Source of the DNA: WJMD01 sp964596015 | GTDB taxonomy: Bacteria; Joyebacterota; Joyebacteria; Joyebacterales; Joyebacteraceae | Assembly: GCA_964596015.1 (NCBI GenBank) | Contig: CAZQSB010000004.1 | Coordinates: 1-64,000 of the forward strand | Length of the DNA stretch: 64,000 bases | Direction: 5' to 3' | Shown here: positions 26,448-35,580 of the stretch, piece after piece | Layout of the letters: each line of letters begins with the position of its first letter | Position numbering within the stretch: the first letter of the stretch is position 1 | The notes under the pieces: model-generated | Told to the model about the DNA's origin: nothing | Database searches by the model: none | The model's input: only the letters and a program-made list of their open reading frames with translations | Made by a program: the position numbers and the translations under genes

Positions 26448-27674
26448 GTGTCTGTGTTGCGAGGCCCGTCCTTCGCGGCAACAGCGCTGCTTCTTGCCAC
26501 CGCTCTTATCCCGCTTGCACGTCCGCTTCACGCGTTCCGTTCTCGTCCTCTTGACTCCAACGTGCGCGCACTGCCGACCACTATGTGGTTCCAGGGGTAT
26601 CTGGCTGATACATCAACCGGCGAGCCGGTCTCTTCGACACTCGACATGACGGCGGCCGTCTACGGCCAGGAGGGCGGAGGATCTCCGCTCTGGGGGCCGG
26701 AGAGCCACAGCGCGGTGGACGTTCTTCAGGGGTGGTTCCAGCTGGAGCTGGGAGTTGCTGAACCGATGATCTCCTTCGACAGCGCGCCCCACTACCTCGA
26801 GCTCACCGTCGACGGTGAGACGGTTGCGCCGAGGCTCAAGCTCGGCAGCGTGCCCGCCGCGATGAACGCGGTCCAGGGCTCCTGGAGCGTCGACGGGCCC
26901 GACGTCCACCGCTCGAGCGGCATGGTGGGCATCGGCACGGCCGAGCCCGCGGTGCCGCTCCACGTCTCCTCGTCGTCCGGGGGCGAGGTGCTGCGTGTGG
27001 AGAGCGGAGACTACTCGTCACGCGTCGCCCGGATCACATCGACCGGCTGGTTCGACATCTACGACGACCTGCTTCAGCTCGAGGCCCCGAAGATCAATCC
27101 GTTCGAGTTCCAGTTCCTCGAATGCACGGCTCTCGAGTATCTGGCCAACGACGTCGTCTTCCGCGTGCATGAGAACGGGGACGTGACAGCGGACGGGACC
27201 TTCACTGGCGGCGGCGCTGATTTCGCCGAGATGATCCGGGCGTCCGGGGGCGCGCGGTCGCTCGAACCGGGCGACGTCGTCGCGGTCGACAGGACCCGAA
27301 CCCGCTCGGTCGTGCTCTCGAACGAACCGAGTTCCGCTGCCGTTCTCGGCGTCGTCAGCGAGAAGCCCGGCTTCCTCGGGTCAGAGAGGGACTGGGACGT
27401 TCCGCGGGAGGGCTTCGACGAGCCACAGGAACTCCGTATTGATGACATGGCGGTCCTCTTCGATGAAGTGCCTGTCGCGCTCGTCGGCATCGTCCCGTGC
27501 AAGGTCTCGGCGGAGAACGGTCCGATCGAGCCCGGCGACCTTCTGGTGACGGCGGGGACCCCAGGACATGCGATGAAGGCGGAGACGCCCGCGCCCGGCA
27601 CCGTGCTCGGCAAGGCGCTCGGCAGGCTTGAATCCGGAACCGGGATGATCGACGTCCTGGTCACGCTTCAATAG
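26448..27674 (+). CDS. Secreted WFQGYLAD-family protein with peptidase-G2/IMC-like C-terminus
   Basis: 408 residues; GTG start after GAGGAGG (a GTG at 26454 is also possible). After a signal peptide, residues about 40-140 form a beta domain beginning TMWFQGYLADTSTGEP, shared with the proteins at 28655 and 31626. One VGIGT block follows (near 163). The last 180 residues begin GADFAEMIRASGG and contain LEPGDVVAVD, VLGVVSEKPGFL and PIEPGDLLVTAGTPGHAMKA, a pattern resembling the Peptidase_G2 / intramolecular chaperone region of fibre proteins. The ligand or partner is unknown; it is probably exposed at the surface. Confidence 0.65.
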   Translation: MSVLRGPSFAATALLLATALIPLARPLHAFRSRPLDSNVRALPTTMWFQGYLADTSTGEPVSSTLDMTAAVYGQEGGGSPLWGPESHSAVDVLQGWFQLELGVAEPMISFDSAPHYLELTVDGETVAPRLKLGSVPAAMNAVQGSWSVDGPDVHRSSGMVGIGTAEPAVPLHVSSSSGGEVLRVESGDYSSRVARITSTGWFDIYDDLLQLEAPKINPFEFQFLECTALEYLANDVVFRVHENGDVTADGTFTGGGADFAEMIRASGGARSLEPGDVVAVDRTRTRSVVLSNEPSSAAVLGVVSEKPGFLGSERDWDVPREGFDEPQELRIDDMAVLFDEVPVALVGIVPCKVSAENGPIEPGDLLVTAGTPGHAMKAETPAPGTVLGKALGRLESGTGMIDVLVTLQ

Positions 27675-27740
27675 GCGACCCAGCGTGGTCGCCGGTCTCA
27701 GTGGGGGCTCTCCAGGCTGAGCTCCCGAAGGGAGGAAGGC

Positions 27741-28565
27741 ATGAGGCAGTTGCTGTTCCTTGCGACAGCGACGCTTCTGATCGGGGGAGCAGTCTCTCCC
27801 TCGATCGCGGACGTGGAGATCGACAGCGACAGCTACATCCTGCGGACCTGGGCCATCGAGTCCGGGGCTCCCGTGGATGGTCCGACATGTCAGTCGCCGA
27901 CCTACATGCTGCGTCCGCGCGTCGCGCCCCCGTTCGTGGGGCAGTCACAGAGCGCGTCGTTCCTTCTGTGGGGGGGAGGCGCGTACACACCTGTGGAGGT
28001 CGCCTTCATCGCGACAGCCACAGCGGAGAACGAGGTCGTGCTCCGATGGACCGTGGCGGAGCCGGGCATCCTCGCCGGCATTCACATCGAGAGAGCGCTC
28101 CTGGAAGAGGGACCCTTCACACGGTTGACCGAGGAGCCTCTCGAGCCGGTCTCTCCCGGGGTCTACGAGGACGTCGATGTATGGCCGGGCGCCACGTTCT
28201 ACTACCGGATGGTCGTCATCGGCCTTGACGGAACCGAGACCACAGCGCCCGACACGCCGGTCCGCGTCGAGACAGGCGGCCAGCTCGTGACGACGCTTCA
28301 CATGGCGCGGCCGAACCCGTTCCGCGAGGCGACATGGCTCGTGATGGACCTCGCCCAGGACGTCGAGGCCGCGACGGTGCGCATCTACGACGTCTCAGGC
28401 AGACTCGTGAAGACGCTGGTCGACGGCCCGATGCCCGCCGGCCGCCACGAGCTCGTCTGGCAGGGCCGCAGTGAATCAGGAGAGCAGGCGGCGTCGGGAG
28501 TCTACTTCTGCCGGTTCGAGACCGGGAGTGTCCGCGAGGCCCGCTCGATGGTGCTCCTGCGCTAG
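27741..28565 (+). CDS. Secreted protein with fibronectin-III-like and C-terminal FlgD-like sorting domains
   Basis: 274 residues; GGGAGGAAGGC precedes the ATG. A signal peptide ends near residue 23. Residues about 90-185 resemble a fibronectin type III-like beta sandwich (ATAENEVVLRWTV, ATFYYRMVVIGLDG). The C-terminal 80 residues have RPNPFREATWLVMDL, VRIYDVSGRLVKTL and SGVYFCRFETG, the same sorting-domain pattern as the phosphoesterase at 2522. It lies between two WFQGYLAD-family genes and may help export or hold them; that is inference from position. Confidence 0.72.
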   Translation: MRQLLFLATATLLIGGAVSPSIADVEIDSDSYILRTWAIESGAPVDGPTCQSPTYMLRPRVAPPFVGQSQSASFLLWGGGAYTPVEVAFIATATAENEVVLRWTVAEPGILAGIHIERALLEEGPFTRLTEEPLEPVSPGVYEDVDVWPGATFYYRMVVIGLDGTETTAPDTPVRVETGGQLVTTLHMARPNPFREATWLVMDLAQDVEAATVRIYDVSGRLVKTLVDGPMPAGRHELVWQGRSESGEQAASGVYFCRFETGSVREARSMVLLR

Positions 28566-28654
28566 AAGACACACTCGGCGCGGGGAGCCACCTCGGCGCC
28601 GGACACGGTTCCGATGTTCGGATGCGATACGGACACGGCCATTCTGGAGGAGAC

Positions 28655-31573
28655 ATGAGACACACCAGTTCTGTTCTTGCAGCGGTTCTCGTGCTCGCGC
28701 TGACCGTCGTCGGCGCGGCCGGGCCTTTCTTCAACATGGCGAAGCAGATGACCGCCCCGGACGCCGCGCCCGACGGGCGCGAGATCGCCCAGACCATCTG
28801 GTTCCAGGGCTATCTGGCCGACAAGGTCACGGGCGACCCCATCGAGGGCGAGCACACGGTCGAGATCACGATCCTCGACGCGGAGGTTCTCGGGAACGAG
28901 ATCTGGGGACCCGAGGCCCACGACGAGACCATCTTCTCGGCGGGTTGGTTCAGCGTCGAGATGGGCATCGACGAGCCCCTGCCCGCGTTCGAGGATCCGC
29001 CGTACTACCTCGAGATCTCGGTTGACAGCGAGGTCTTCGACCCGCGGATCAGGATCGCTTCGGTCCCGTTCGCGTTCCACGCGAATTCGGCAGAGGAGTC
29101 CGACAGCGCGTGGATCGTTGACGGCAATGTGATGTACCCGGCGACGGCGGAGACCGTGGCCATCGGCACGACCGATCCGTTCGGCAAGCTACATGTTGCG
29201 ACCGACGGGTACGAGCCGGGTGTCGTCATCACCTCGGACAACGCAGACGGCATCGCGACGCTCTACTTCGGCGACATGTACGAGGAGAAGGACGGCATGA
29301 TGCTGCTTGCCAAGTTCGGCGACGATGCCTTCGCTCCGATCTGGCCGGACGGAGGCCAGGGCAAGGGTATCCTGTTCACCGACCCGGGGTCGTCCGGACT
29401 CGTCATCGGAACCGAGACCGGTCCGATCGACTTCCACGTGGGCGGAGTGATCTCCGGTCCCGAGAAGCAGCCGGGCTCAGGTTTCGTCCGTTTCACGCAC
29501 GACGGCAGGGTCGGCATCGGTACCCCGGAGCCTGACACGACGTTCCACGTTGTCGGCAGTATCAAGACCGACGGCTTCCAGATGCCGACCGGCGCCGCCG
29601 ACGGCTACGTGCTGAAGTCCGACGAGAACGGCTTCGGGACGTGGCAGGAGGGCGGCGAGTCCGACGGCGACTGGACGGTGGACGGCGCCACGATGTACCC
29701 GGCGACGGCCGAGACGGTCGTCATCGGCGGCACGGCGGGCTGGAGCCCGCTGACCGTCTGGGGCGACGGCTTCTTCCCGAACGCGTACTTCTCGACGCCG
29801 ACCGCTATGGGGTCGGCCAGCATCCTCCTGGCTGCTGGCGATGATGTCCCGTCCGGCCTGGTCATAGGACATACCGGAGAGACTCCCGAGAAGGGCGAGC
29901 GTCAGTTCGGCGACGCCGGAAAGGGCTTCATGGTCTCCGGGCCGGCCGCGACGGGTCTGCAGATCATGTCTGAGAACGGTCCCATCGACTTCCACGTCGA
30001 CACATCGGGCCCCGCTCGACAGGACCACGCCATGACCATCACGGAGGCCGGGGACGTCGGCATTGGAACGACGATGCCCGATGCGCGCCTCCAGGTCACC
30101 GAGGAAGGCCACATGGGCGTTACGGTGAACTCGTCCGACGACTGGGGAACCGCGACCGCTCTGATTCAGGCGGGCACCGGGCTGAACGATTACCTCAGGT
30201 TCCAGCACTTCGGACCCACAGCGTCCGGCACCATGAACGGCGTGCCGCTGGCCGGCAAGGGCGTCGTGCAGGCCGGGACGGGCTCGGACGGTCTGGTTCT
30301 CAGTGCCGGGAGCGGCGACTCGATGTACGTGATGATCGGGAGCAGCGAGATCATGCGCCTCACGTCGGACGGCGAGGTCGGCATCGGAACGACCACTCCC
30401 GACACGACGCTCCACGTCTCCGGCGGCATCAAGACCGACGCGTTCCAGCTTCCGACCGGCGCCTCCGACGGGCATGTCCTGACGTCGGACGCGAGCGGCA
30501 ACGCCAGCTGGGAGGCCAGCGCCCCGACCGACAACGACTGGACGATGTCCGGCGCCACGATGTACCCGGCGACGGCCGAGACCATCGTCGTGGGTACGAC
30601 CGTCGGACTCGGACCGCTGACCGTGACGGGCGACGGTGTGCTGCCTCAGGGCACGTTCTACGGACAGGAGAGCGAGGACGCGTCTGTCATGCTCTTCGCC
30701 GACGACGACCAGGACAACCACCTGATGCTCGGCGTCAACACGCTCGGTCCGGTGGCGAGAGGCGCGCGAACGCTCTCGAGTCCCGGCGAGGCGTATCTGA
30801 CGTCCGGACCGGACAACTTCGGGCTGCAGATCGGCGCCGAGAGCGGCTACATCGACTTCACGCTCGGCACGGACGGTCCTGCGCGTGACATCGACGCCAT
30901 GCGCATCACGGCCGATGGCGAGGTCGGCATCGGGACCACGAGCCCCGACACGACGCTCCATGTCTCGGGCGGCATCAAGGCCGACGCGTTCCAGATGCCG
31001 ACGGGCGCCGGCAACGGCTACATCCTGACGTCGGACGCGGTCGGGAACGCCGTCTGGGATGCTCCGACCGTCGGGACGTCGGGCATCATCATCGACAAAT
31101 GGGTCGAGGGCTCGACGACGTCGATCGGCGGCACGGGCTGGAACCAGTACGACGACGCTGAGGTGTCGGTCACGGTCCCCGGCAGCGGCTACGTCATGGT
31201 GACCTCCTCGGTACACGTGCTCCTCGACCACTTCAACGGGACCGAGGACCATCTTCTGGTTGGGCACACTGATGACCTCGGGGATGCTCCGTCACCGTAC
31301 TCCACCTTCAATTACGTCATACCCTCCAGCTACCCGTCGGCGAGTGAGATAGACGTCGGATTCACTGTCTCGTCGATGCATGAGATCACTTCAAGCGGCA
31401 CGTACACCTACTACCTTGTGGGTCAGATGATCTCGGGTCAGGGCTTCGGCGACCAGTTCTACTACGCCGAGACGCGGGCCATCTACTACCCGTACACGAT
31501 CCCGGCGATGTCCGCCGAACAGCAGCACGAATTGGAGCTGATCGAGCAGAAGAAGGCGCTTCTGAACGAGTAG
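28655..31573 (+). CDS. Large secreted fibre-like protein, WFQGYLAD family, with VGIGT repeats
   Basis: 972 residues from the ATG at 28655 (CTGGAGGAGAC upstream). A signal peptide is followed by the shared N-terminal domain (TIWFQGYLADKVTGDP to IASVPFAFHANSAE). The middle is built of alternating modules: MYPATAETVVIGG-type blocks and VGIGTTTPDTTLHV-type blocks (about 45 codons each, starting at 29510, 30056, 30377 and 30923). The C-terminal 160 residues form a separate beta-rich head, and the end is a charged helix (EQQHELELIEQKKALLNE). The layout resembles trimeric fibres or tail-fibre-like adhesins. No enzyme motif is present. Confidence 0.7.
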   Translation: MRHTSSVLAAVLVLALTVVGAAGPFFNMAKQMTAPDAAPDGREIAQTIWFQGYLADKVTGDPIEGEHTVEITILDAEVLGNEIWGPEAHDETIFSAGWFSVEMGIDEPLPAFEDPPYYLEISVDSEVFDPRIRIASVPFAFHANSAEESDSAWIVDGNVMYPATAETVAIGTTDPFGKLHVATDGYEPGVVITSDNADGIATLYFGDMYEEKDGMMLLAKFGDDAFAPIWPDGGQGKGILFTDPGSSGLVIGTETGPIDFHVGGVISGPEKQPGSGFVRFTHDGRVGIGTPEPDTTFHVVGSIKTDGFQMPTGAADGYVLKSDENGFGTWQEGGESDGDWTVDGATMYPATAETVVIGGTAGWSPLTVWGDGFFPNAYFSTPTAMGSASILLAAGDDVPSGLVIGHTGETPEKGERQFGDAGKGFMVSGPAATGLQIMSENGPIDFHVDTSGPARQDHAMTITEAGDVGIGTTMPDARLQVTEEGHMGVTVNSSDDWGTATALIQAGTGLNDYLRFQHFGPTASGTMNGVPLAGKGVVQAGTGSDGLVLSAGSGDSMYVMIGSSEIMRLTSDGEVGIGTTTPDTTLHVSGGIKTDAFQLPTGASDGHVLTSDASGNASWEASAPTDNDWTMSGATMYPATAETIVVGTTVGLGPLTVTGDGVLPQGTFYGQESEDASVMLFADDDQDNHLMLGVNTLGPVARGARTLSSPGEAYLTSGPDNFGLQIGAESGYIDFTLGTDGPARDIDAMRITADGEVGIGTTSPDTTLHVSGGIKADAFQMPTGAGNGYILTSDAVGNAVWDAPTVGTSGIIIDKWVEGSTTSIGGTGWNQYDDAEVSVTVPGSGYVMVTSSVHVLLDHFNGTEDHLLVGHTDDLGDAPSPYSTFNYVIPSSYPSASEIDVGFTVSSMHEITSSGTYTYYLVGQMISGQGFGDQFYYAETRAIYYPYTIPAMSAEQQHELELIEQKKALLNE

Positions 31574-33105
31574 CGTCGCGCGGCGATACGCTGCGGCCGC
31601 CCGATCACGAACCAATGGAGGGAGCATGAGAATCCACTCGACCTTCCTTCTGCTGGTGGCAGGAGCGCTCCTTGCTGCGGCACCAGTTCACGCTGAAGCG
31701 CTCGCGCCCGGGGGAGAGCTTTCCCCCGGGCGCGACGTCGCCGAGACCGTCTGGTTCCAAGGGTATCTGGCGGACCAGACGACGGGCGACCCGATCGACG
31801 GGGATCACGCGGTCTCCGTTTCGATCTACGATGCGGCGCTCGACGGCACCCTGGTCTGGGGGCCTGAGAGCCACAGCCCCGTGACGGTCGCGGCGGGGTG
31901 GTTCATCGTCGAACTCGGCTCGGTGACGCCGCTGCCCTCACTGGACACGCCGCCCTACTACGTCGAGCTCGCCGTCGACGGCGAGACGTTCGAGCCGCGC
32001 ATGAAGCTCGCGAGCGTTCCGTTCGCGCTCCGAGCCGACGCTGCCGAGACGACCGACGACGGCGACTGGATCGTCTCCGGAGGCACACTCTACCCGGCGA
32101 CCGCCGAGACGCTGGTCATCGGCGGCACGCAGGGGATGGCGACGCTCCACGTGCAGCAGGGGCACGACGGCCCGCTCGGGTTCTTTGGAACGTCGAGCAC
32201 GACCGGCGCTGCGTCGCTTCATCTGACCGCGGGCGTCGACACGAACGACGCGATGGTCATCGCGAAGGCCGCCCCCGGATTCCCCCTGGTCATCGGCGGC
32301 GTGCCGATGGCGGGGAAGGGGCTCATCTTCACGGGCTACGGCGCCGAGGGATTCGTGCTGGCTTCGGAATCGGGACCCATCGACCTGCTGGTCGGCTCGA
32401 TGGAGCCGGACAGAGCCGACCACGCACTCCGCGTGACGCAGAGCGGGCATGTGGGAATCGGGACGACCTCTCCGGACACCACGCTCCATGTGCAGGGCGC
32501 GGTCAAGACGAGCGCCTTCACCATGGAAACGGGGGCGACCGACGGATATGTGCTGACCTCGGACGCCGGCGGGAACGCGTCGTGGCAGGCGGCCGGCGGC
32601 GGCGACGGGGACTGGGTCATCAGCGGCCAGAACATCTACACCGCCCTCACCGGGAACGTCGGCATCGGCACGACAATGCCCGGGGCCCCGCTCCACATCG
32701 TGGCCGACGGCCCGTACATGTCGCTCTACCAGGCGCCTTCGGATTCCGCGACGGCGACTATGCTTGTGCAGGCGGGGAGCGACGTCTATGACCTCGTCGC
32801 CCTGCAGAAGATGGGGTCGGGCGTGAGCGGCGACTTCGTGACCGGGGTTCCCGCCGCCGGACTCGGCGCCGTCACAACCGGGACGTCGTCCACGGGGTTG
32901 CTCCTCGGCTCGCAGGGCGCGTCGCCCGTCCACTTCATCACGGCGAACGACGAGAAGGTCAGGATCACGACCGAAGGCAAGGTCGGCATCGGCACGACGG
33001 CGCCCGACACGACGCTCCATGTCTCGGGCGGCATCAAGGCCGACGCCATCCAGATGCCGACGGGCGCCGCCTCCGGACACGCGCTGACATCGGACGCCTC
33101 GGGCA
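29510..33105 (+). repeat. Dispersed ~45-codon VGIGT coding repeats in two adjacent genes
   Basis: Near-identical coding units begin at 29510, 30377, 30923, 32451 and 32982, with shorter versions at 30056 and 32658. Each encodes VGIGTTxPDTTLHV, then (I)K(T/A)DAFQMPTGA and TSDASGNASW. The units at 30377, 30923 and 32982 are also highly similar at DNA level, so the two genes could recombine. Confidence 0.75.
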
Positions 33106-33542
33106 ACGCGACGTGGCAGCCGCAGCACGTCGTCGACACCTTCGAGACCGAGACGCCGCAGACGATCCCGACGAGCGTGGGGCAGCTCGGGGCAGCTCAG
33201 GTGTCGCTGACCGCGCCCGGACCGGGGCTCATCGTCATCACGACCAAGGTCTGGGTGACGCTCTCACACACGACCGGAACGATCGACAGGCTGCTGCTCA
33301 ATCACTCTGACAGCTCGTCGACGCTGGGCGCGACGGCGACGCTCGTCTACGAGGAAGTGCCCTCGGAGTATGCGTCCGTCTCGAACCTCGACAGGACCTT
33401 CACGGTCCTCTCGAGTCACGCCGTCGCGTCGGCGGGCACACACACGTTCTATCTTGTCGGACGGATGGACAGCGGGGGCGACGCGTCCGACCAGTTCAAC
33501 AACTGTCACATGGTCGCCGTATACTACCCGACCGGAAGCTGA
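31626..33542 (+). CDS. Secreted fibre-like protein, WFQGYLAD family, second copy
   Basis: 638 residues; ATGGAGGGAGC precedes the ATG. Same plan as the upstream neighbour: signal peptide, N-terminal domain (TVWFQGYLADQTTGDP to LASVPFALRADAAE), YPATAETLVIGG block, three VGIGTT blocks (from 32451, 32658 and 32982) and a C-terminal beta-rich head of about 135 residues. That head is related to, but clearly diverged from, that of the 28655 protein. It is shorter by about one third through fewer repeats. It is the last gene of the cluster; a strong terminator follows 55 bases downstream. Confidence 0.7.
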   Translation: MRIHSTFLLLVAGALLAAAPVHAEALAPGGELSPGRDVAETVWFQGYLADQTTGDPIDGDHAVSVSIYDAALDGTLVWGPESHSPVTVAAGWFIVELGSVTPLPSLDTPPYYVELAVDGETFEPRMKLASVPFALRADAAETTDDGDWIVSGGTLYPATAETLVIGGTQGMATLHVQQGHDGPLGFFGTSSTTGAASLHLTAGVDTNDAMVIAKAAPGFPLVIGGVPMAGKGLIFTGYGAEGFVLASESGPIDLLVGSMEPDRADHALRVTQSGHVGIGTTSPDTTLHVQGAVKTSAFTMETGATDGYVLTSDAGGNASWQAAGGGDGDWVISGQNIYTALTGNVGIGTTMPGAPLHIVADGPYMSLYQAPSDSATATMLVQAGSDVYDLVALQKMGSGVSGDFVTGVPAAGLGAVTTGTSSTGLLLGSQGASPVHFITANDEKVRITTEGKVGIGTTAPDTTLHVSGGIKADAIQMPTGAASGHALTSDASGNATWQPQHVVDTFETETPQTIPTSVGQLGAAQVSLTAPGPGLIVITTKVWVTLSHTTGTIDRLLLNHSDSSSTLGATATLVYEEVPSEYASVSNLDRTFTVLSSHAVASAGTHTFYLVGRMDSGGDASDQFNNCHMVAVYYPTGS

Positions 33543-33597
33543 GAACGGCGCGCTCCGGCTCACGCCGCATCAGCACACAGGAGTCTGCGATATCCCG

Positions 33598-33623
33598 GGG
33601 GCCCGCTCGTGAGAGCGGGCCCC
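33598..33623 (+). terminator. Terminator hairpin closing the fibre cluster
   Basis: GGGGCCCGCTC (33598-33608), loop GTGA, GAGCGGGCCCC (33613-33623): a perfect 11-bp stem. Confidence 0.65.
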
Positions 33624-33703
33624 GTCGCGTTCCGGCGCGTCGGGCGGGCCCCGTCGCGTTCCGGCGCGTCGGGCGGGACCAGGCGCGTTCCGGCGTGCCG
33701 GGC
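33617..33703. repeat. Tandem repeat, period 29 bp, three copies
   Basis: Units 33617-33645, 33646-33674 and 33675-33703 begin GGGCCCCGTCGCG and carry TTCCGGCGCGTCGGGC. The third copy has several changes and a fourth is partial. The first overlaps the terminator stem. Confidence 0.8.
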
Positions 33704-33770
33704 GGGCCACGGGGTGACGGAAGGACCCTCGCGAAGGGAGGCCGCCTCCAAGTCAGGGCGGGGGGCGCGT

Positions 33771-33799
33771 TTGACAGATTCCGCCTCATGCGGTATGGT
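33771..33799 (+). promoter_or_regulatory. Sigma70-type promoter of the permease gene
   Basis: TTGACA (33771-33776, perfect), 17 bases, TATGGT (33794-33799, 4 of 6). Predicted start near 33806. Confidence 0.6.
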
Positions 33800-33930
33800 C
33801 CACATGAGGTCGCCCCGGTGAACCACCCTGCCGGCAAGGCGGCCTTCCGCTGACAGTTCTCCCCACGAAGTGCGTCATCCGCTCGCTTCGACTTGCGTCC
33901 ACGTGCTTCGGCCTCGAACCGGGAGTGTCC

Positions 33931-35511
33931 ATGGCTGACGAACAGGGTGTCATATTCACACGACGCGCCTCCGGCCTCGTCCGGGAGCTTTCGTGGTTCG
34001 ATGTGTTCATCTTCGTCGTCGCGGGGCCGGCGGCCTCCGGCGTCATTTTCTACTCCGTGTCGACGGCTGCAGACTTCCCGGGCGCCAGCCTGCCGCTGGC
34101 GTTCCTCATCGGGCTCGGCATCTTCCTGCCGATCACGATCCTCGTGGCCATCACATCGGCCACGATGCCGCGCTCCGGCGGTCTCTACATCGCGGTCAGT
34201 CGGGTGCTCGGGCCGACCATCGGCTACATGAGCGCGTGGCTGTTGTTCGTCGGCTACGGCATCTCGAGCGGCGTCCTCGGCTACATCGTCGTGGGGCTCA
34301 TCGGCTCCGGCTGCTCGACGGCCGGCCTCGCGGGAGGAAGCGACGTCCTGGCTCGCGTTGGGGCGGCGATGCAGACGCCGCTCTGGCAGACGATCGGGGG
34401 CGCCGTCTGGGTGGTGCTCTTCTGGTACATCGCTTACCGGGGCATCCGGAAGGTCAAGAACATCATGCGCGCGATGTTCTTCATCCCGATGGTCGGAACT
34501 ATCATCGCGGTCATCTGGTTCTTCGCCTCGGGCGGCATCGAGAGCGTCGCGGCCTCGTTCAACGCCGTCTGGGGAGAGGGCGTCTTCCAGGCCATCCAGG
34601 CTCGGGCTCTCGCGCTGGGTTGGGACGCGCCGGGGTTCTCGCTGCCCTCGACCGTCAGCGCGCTCATCGTCGTCATCTGGGCCTACACGAGCATCACGAT
34701 CATCAACTACGCGGGCGGTGAGATCAAGACGCCCAAGACCAGCATGCTCAGGGGGTTTCTGACGGGGACCATCTTCGTCGGGCTCTTCTACATGGTCATC
34801 GTGTTCGCCGTCTACCGGGCGTTCGGTGGCTTCATCGGAAGCTACGATTTCCTCCACGACAACCACCCGGAGGTCCTCACCGAGCTCATGGGCGGGCTCG
34901 TGCAACCGTCGGTCAGTTTCTACTTCATGTCGATCGCGGGGAACGTCTGGTTCGGGCTGGTCGTGGCAGTGTCGATAGCCCTCTGGTTCGCGAACTCGAT
35001 CCTGCCCGGCTTCCTCGCGAACTCGCGGCTGGCGTTCGCCATGTCGATGGACAAGTCGTTCCCGAAGGCCCTGTCCGCGGTGAACAGAAGAACCGGTTCG
35101 CCGACGAACGCGGTGCACCTCAACGCGGTCTTCTGCTTCCTCGGCGTCATCATGATGACGCTCTCGGTGAACGTCATTCTCGCGGTGCTCACGCTCACCG
35201 TGTTCTTCATCTTCTGGCCGTACGGGCTCTCGGCGATGCTCCTGCCGTACCACAAACCGGAGATCTACGACCGCTCACCGGTGAAGAAGGAGCTCTTCGG
35301 CGTGCCGGTCATGACCATCCTCGGCGCCTTCACGTTCGTCGCCGGGTGGTTCTTCATCTACCTCTCGTTCAAGGAGTTCACGCCGGTCGTCATGCTGACG
35401 CTCATCGCCGTCATGCTGGCGGGGATGATCGTCTACCTCTACCAGCAGTGGAGGAACAAGCAGGACGGCGTCGACGTGAGCCGCATCTACTCGCAGATCC
35501 CGCCGGAGTAG
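33931..35511 (+). CDS. APC-superfamily amino-acid permease
   Basis: 526 residues from the ATG at 33931 with CGGGAG upstream. About twelve hydrophobic helices are visible. The first has DVFIFVVAGPAASGVIFY, the interrupted helix of APC carriers, followed by SATMPRSGGLYIAVSRVLGP, a conserved APC block. An eighth-helix region reads ANSILPGFLANSRLAFAMSMDKSFPKALSAVN, again typical. Substrates of this family are amino acids or amines; none can be assigned. It precedes a metallophosphoesterase, a nucleotidyltransferase-like protein and an aminotransferase. Confidence 0.82.
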   Translation: MADEQGVIFTRRASGLVRELSWFDVFIFVVAGPAASGVIFYSVSTAADFPGASLPLAFLIGLGIFLPITILVAITSATMPRSGGLYIAVSRVLGPTIGYMSAWLLFVGYGISSGVLGYIVVGLIGSGCSTAGLAGGSDVLARVGAAMQTPLWQTIGGAVWVVLFWYIAYRGIRKVKNIMRAMFFIPMVGTIIAVIWFFASGGIESVAASFNAVWGEGVFQAIQARALALGWDAPGFSLPSTVSALIVVIWAYTSITIINYAGGEIKTPKTSMLRGFLTGTIFVGLFYMVIVFAVYRAFGGFIGSYDFLHDNHPEVLTELMGGLVQPSVSFYFMSIAGNVWFGLVVAVSIALWFANSILPGFLANSRLAFAMSMDKSFPKALSAVNRRTGSPTNAVHLNAVFCFLGVIMMTLSVNVILAVLTLTVFFIFWPYGLSAMLLPYHKPEIYDRSPVKKELFGVPVMTILGAFTFVAGWFFIYLSFKEFTPVVMLTLIAVMLAGMIVYLYQQWRNKQDGVDVSRIYSQIPPE

Positions 35512-35525
35512 CGGGTCGCGGCCGC

Positions 35526-35555
35526 GGGCGGCGCCGGCGGGAGGCGGCGCCGCCC
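35526..35555 (+). terminator. GC hairpin after the permease gene
   Basis: GGGCGGCGCC (35526-35535) and GGCGCCGCCC (35546-35555) form a perfect 10-bp stem with a 10-base loop, just before the ribosome site of the next gene. There is no T tract; it may attenuate or stabilise the mRNA. Confidence 0.45.
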
Positions 35556-35580
35556 GGCATCTCAACACGAAAGGAACTCC

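Larger units (their letters stand above)
33543..33930. other. 388-bp intergenic region: terminator, tandem repeat, promoter, long leader
   Basis: It holds the terminator of the fibre cluster, the 29-bp repeat array, and a promoter at 33771-33799 followed by a leader of about 125 bases before the permease ATG. No protein gene is supported. The leader has GC-rich short stems but no riboswitch that I recognise. Confidence 0.65.

Noticed and set aside
33800..33930. Possible riboswitch in the permease leader
   Set aside because: GC-rich stems are present, but no consensus of a known riboswitch class could be matched by eye.
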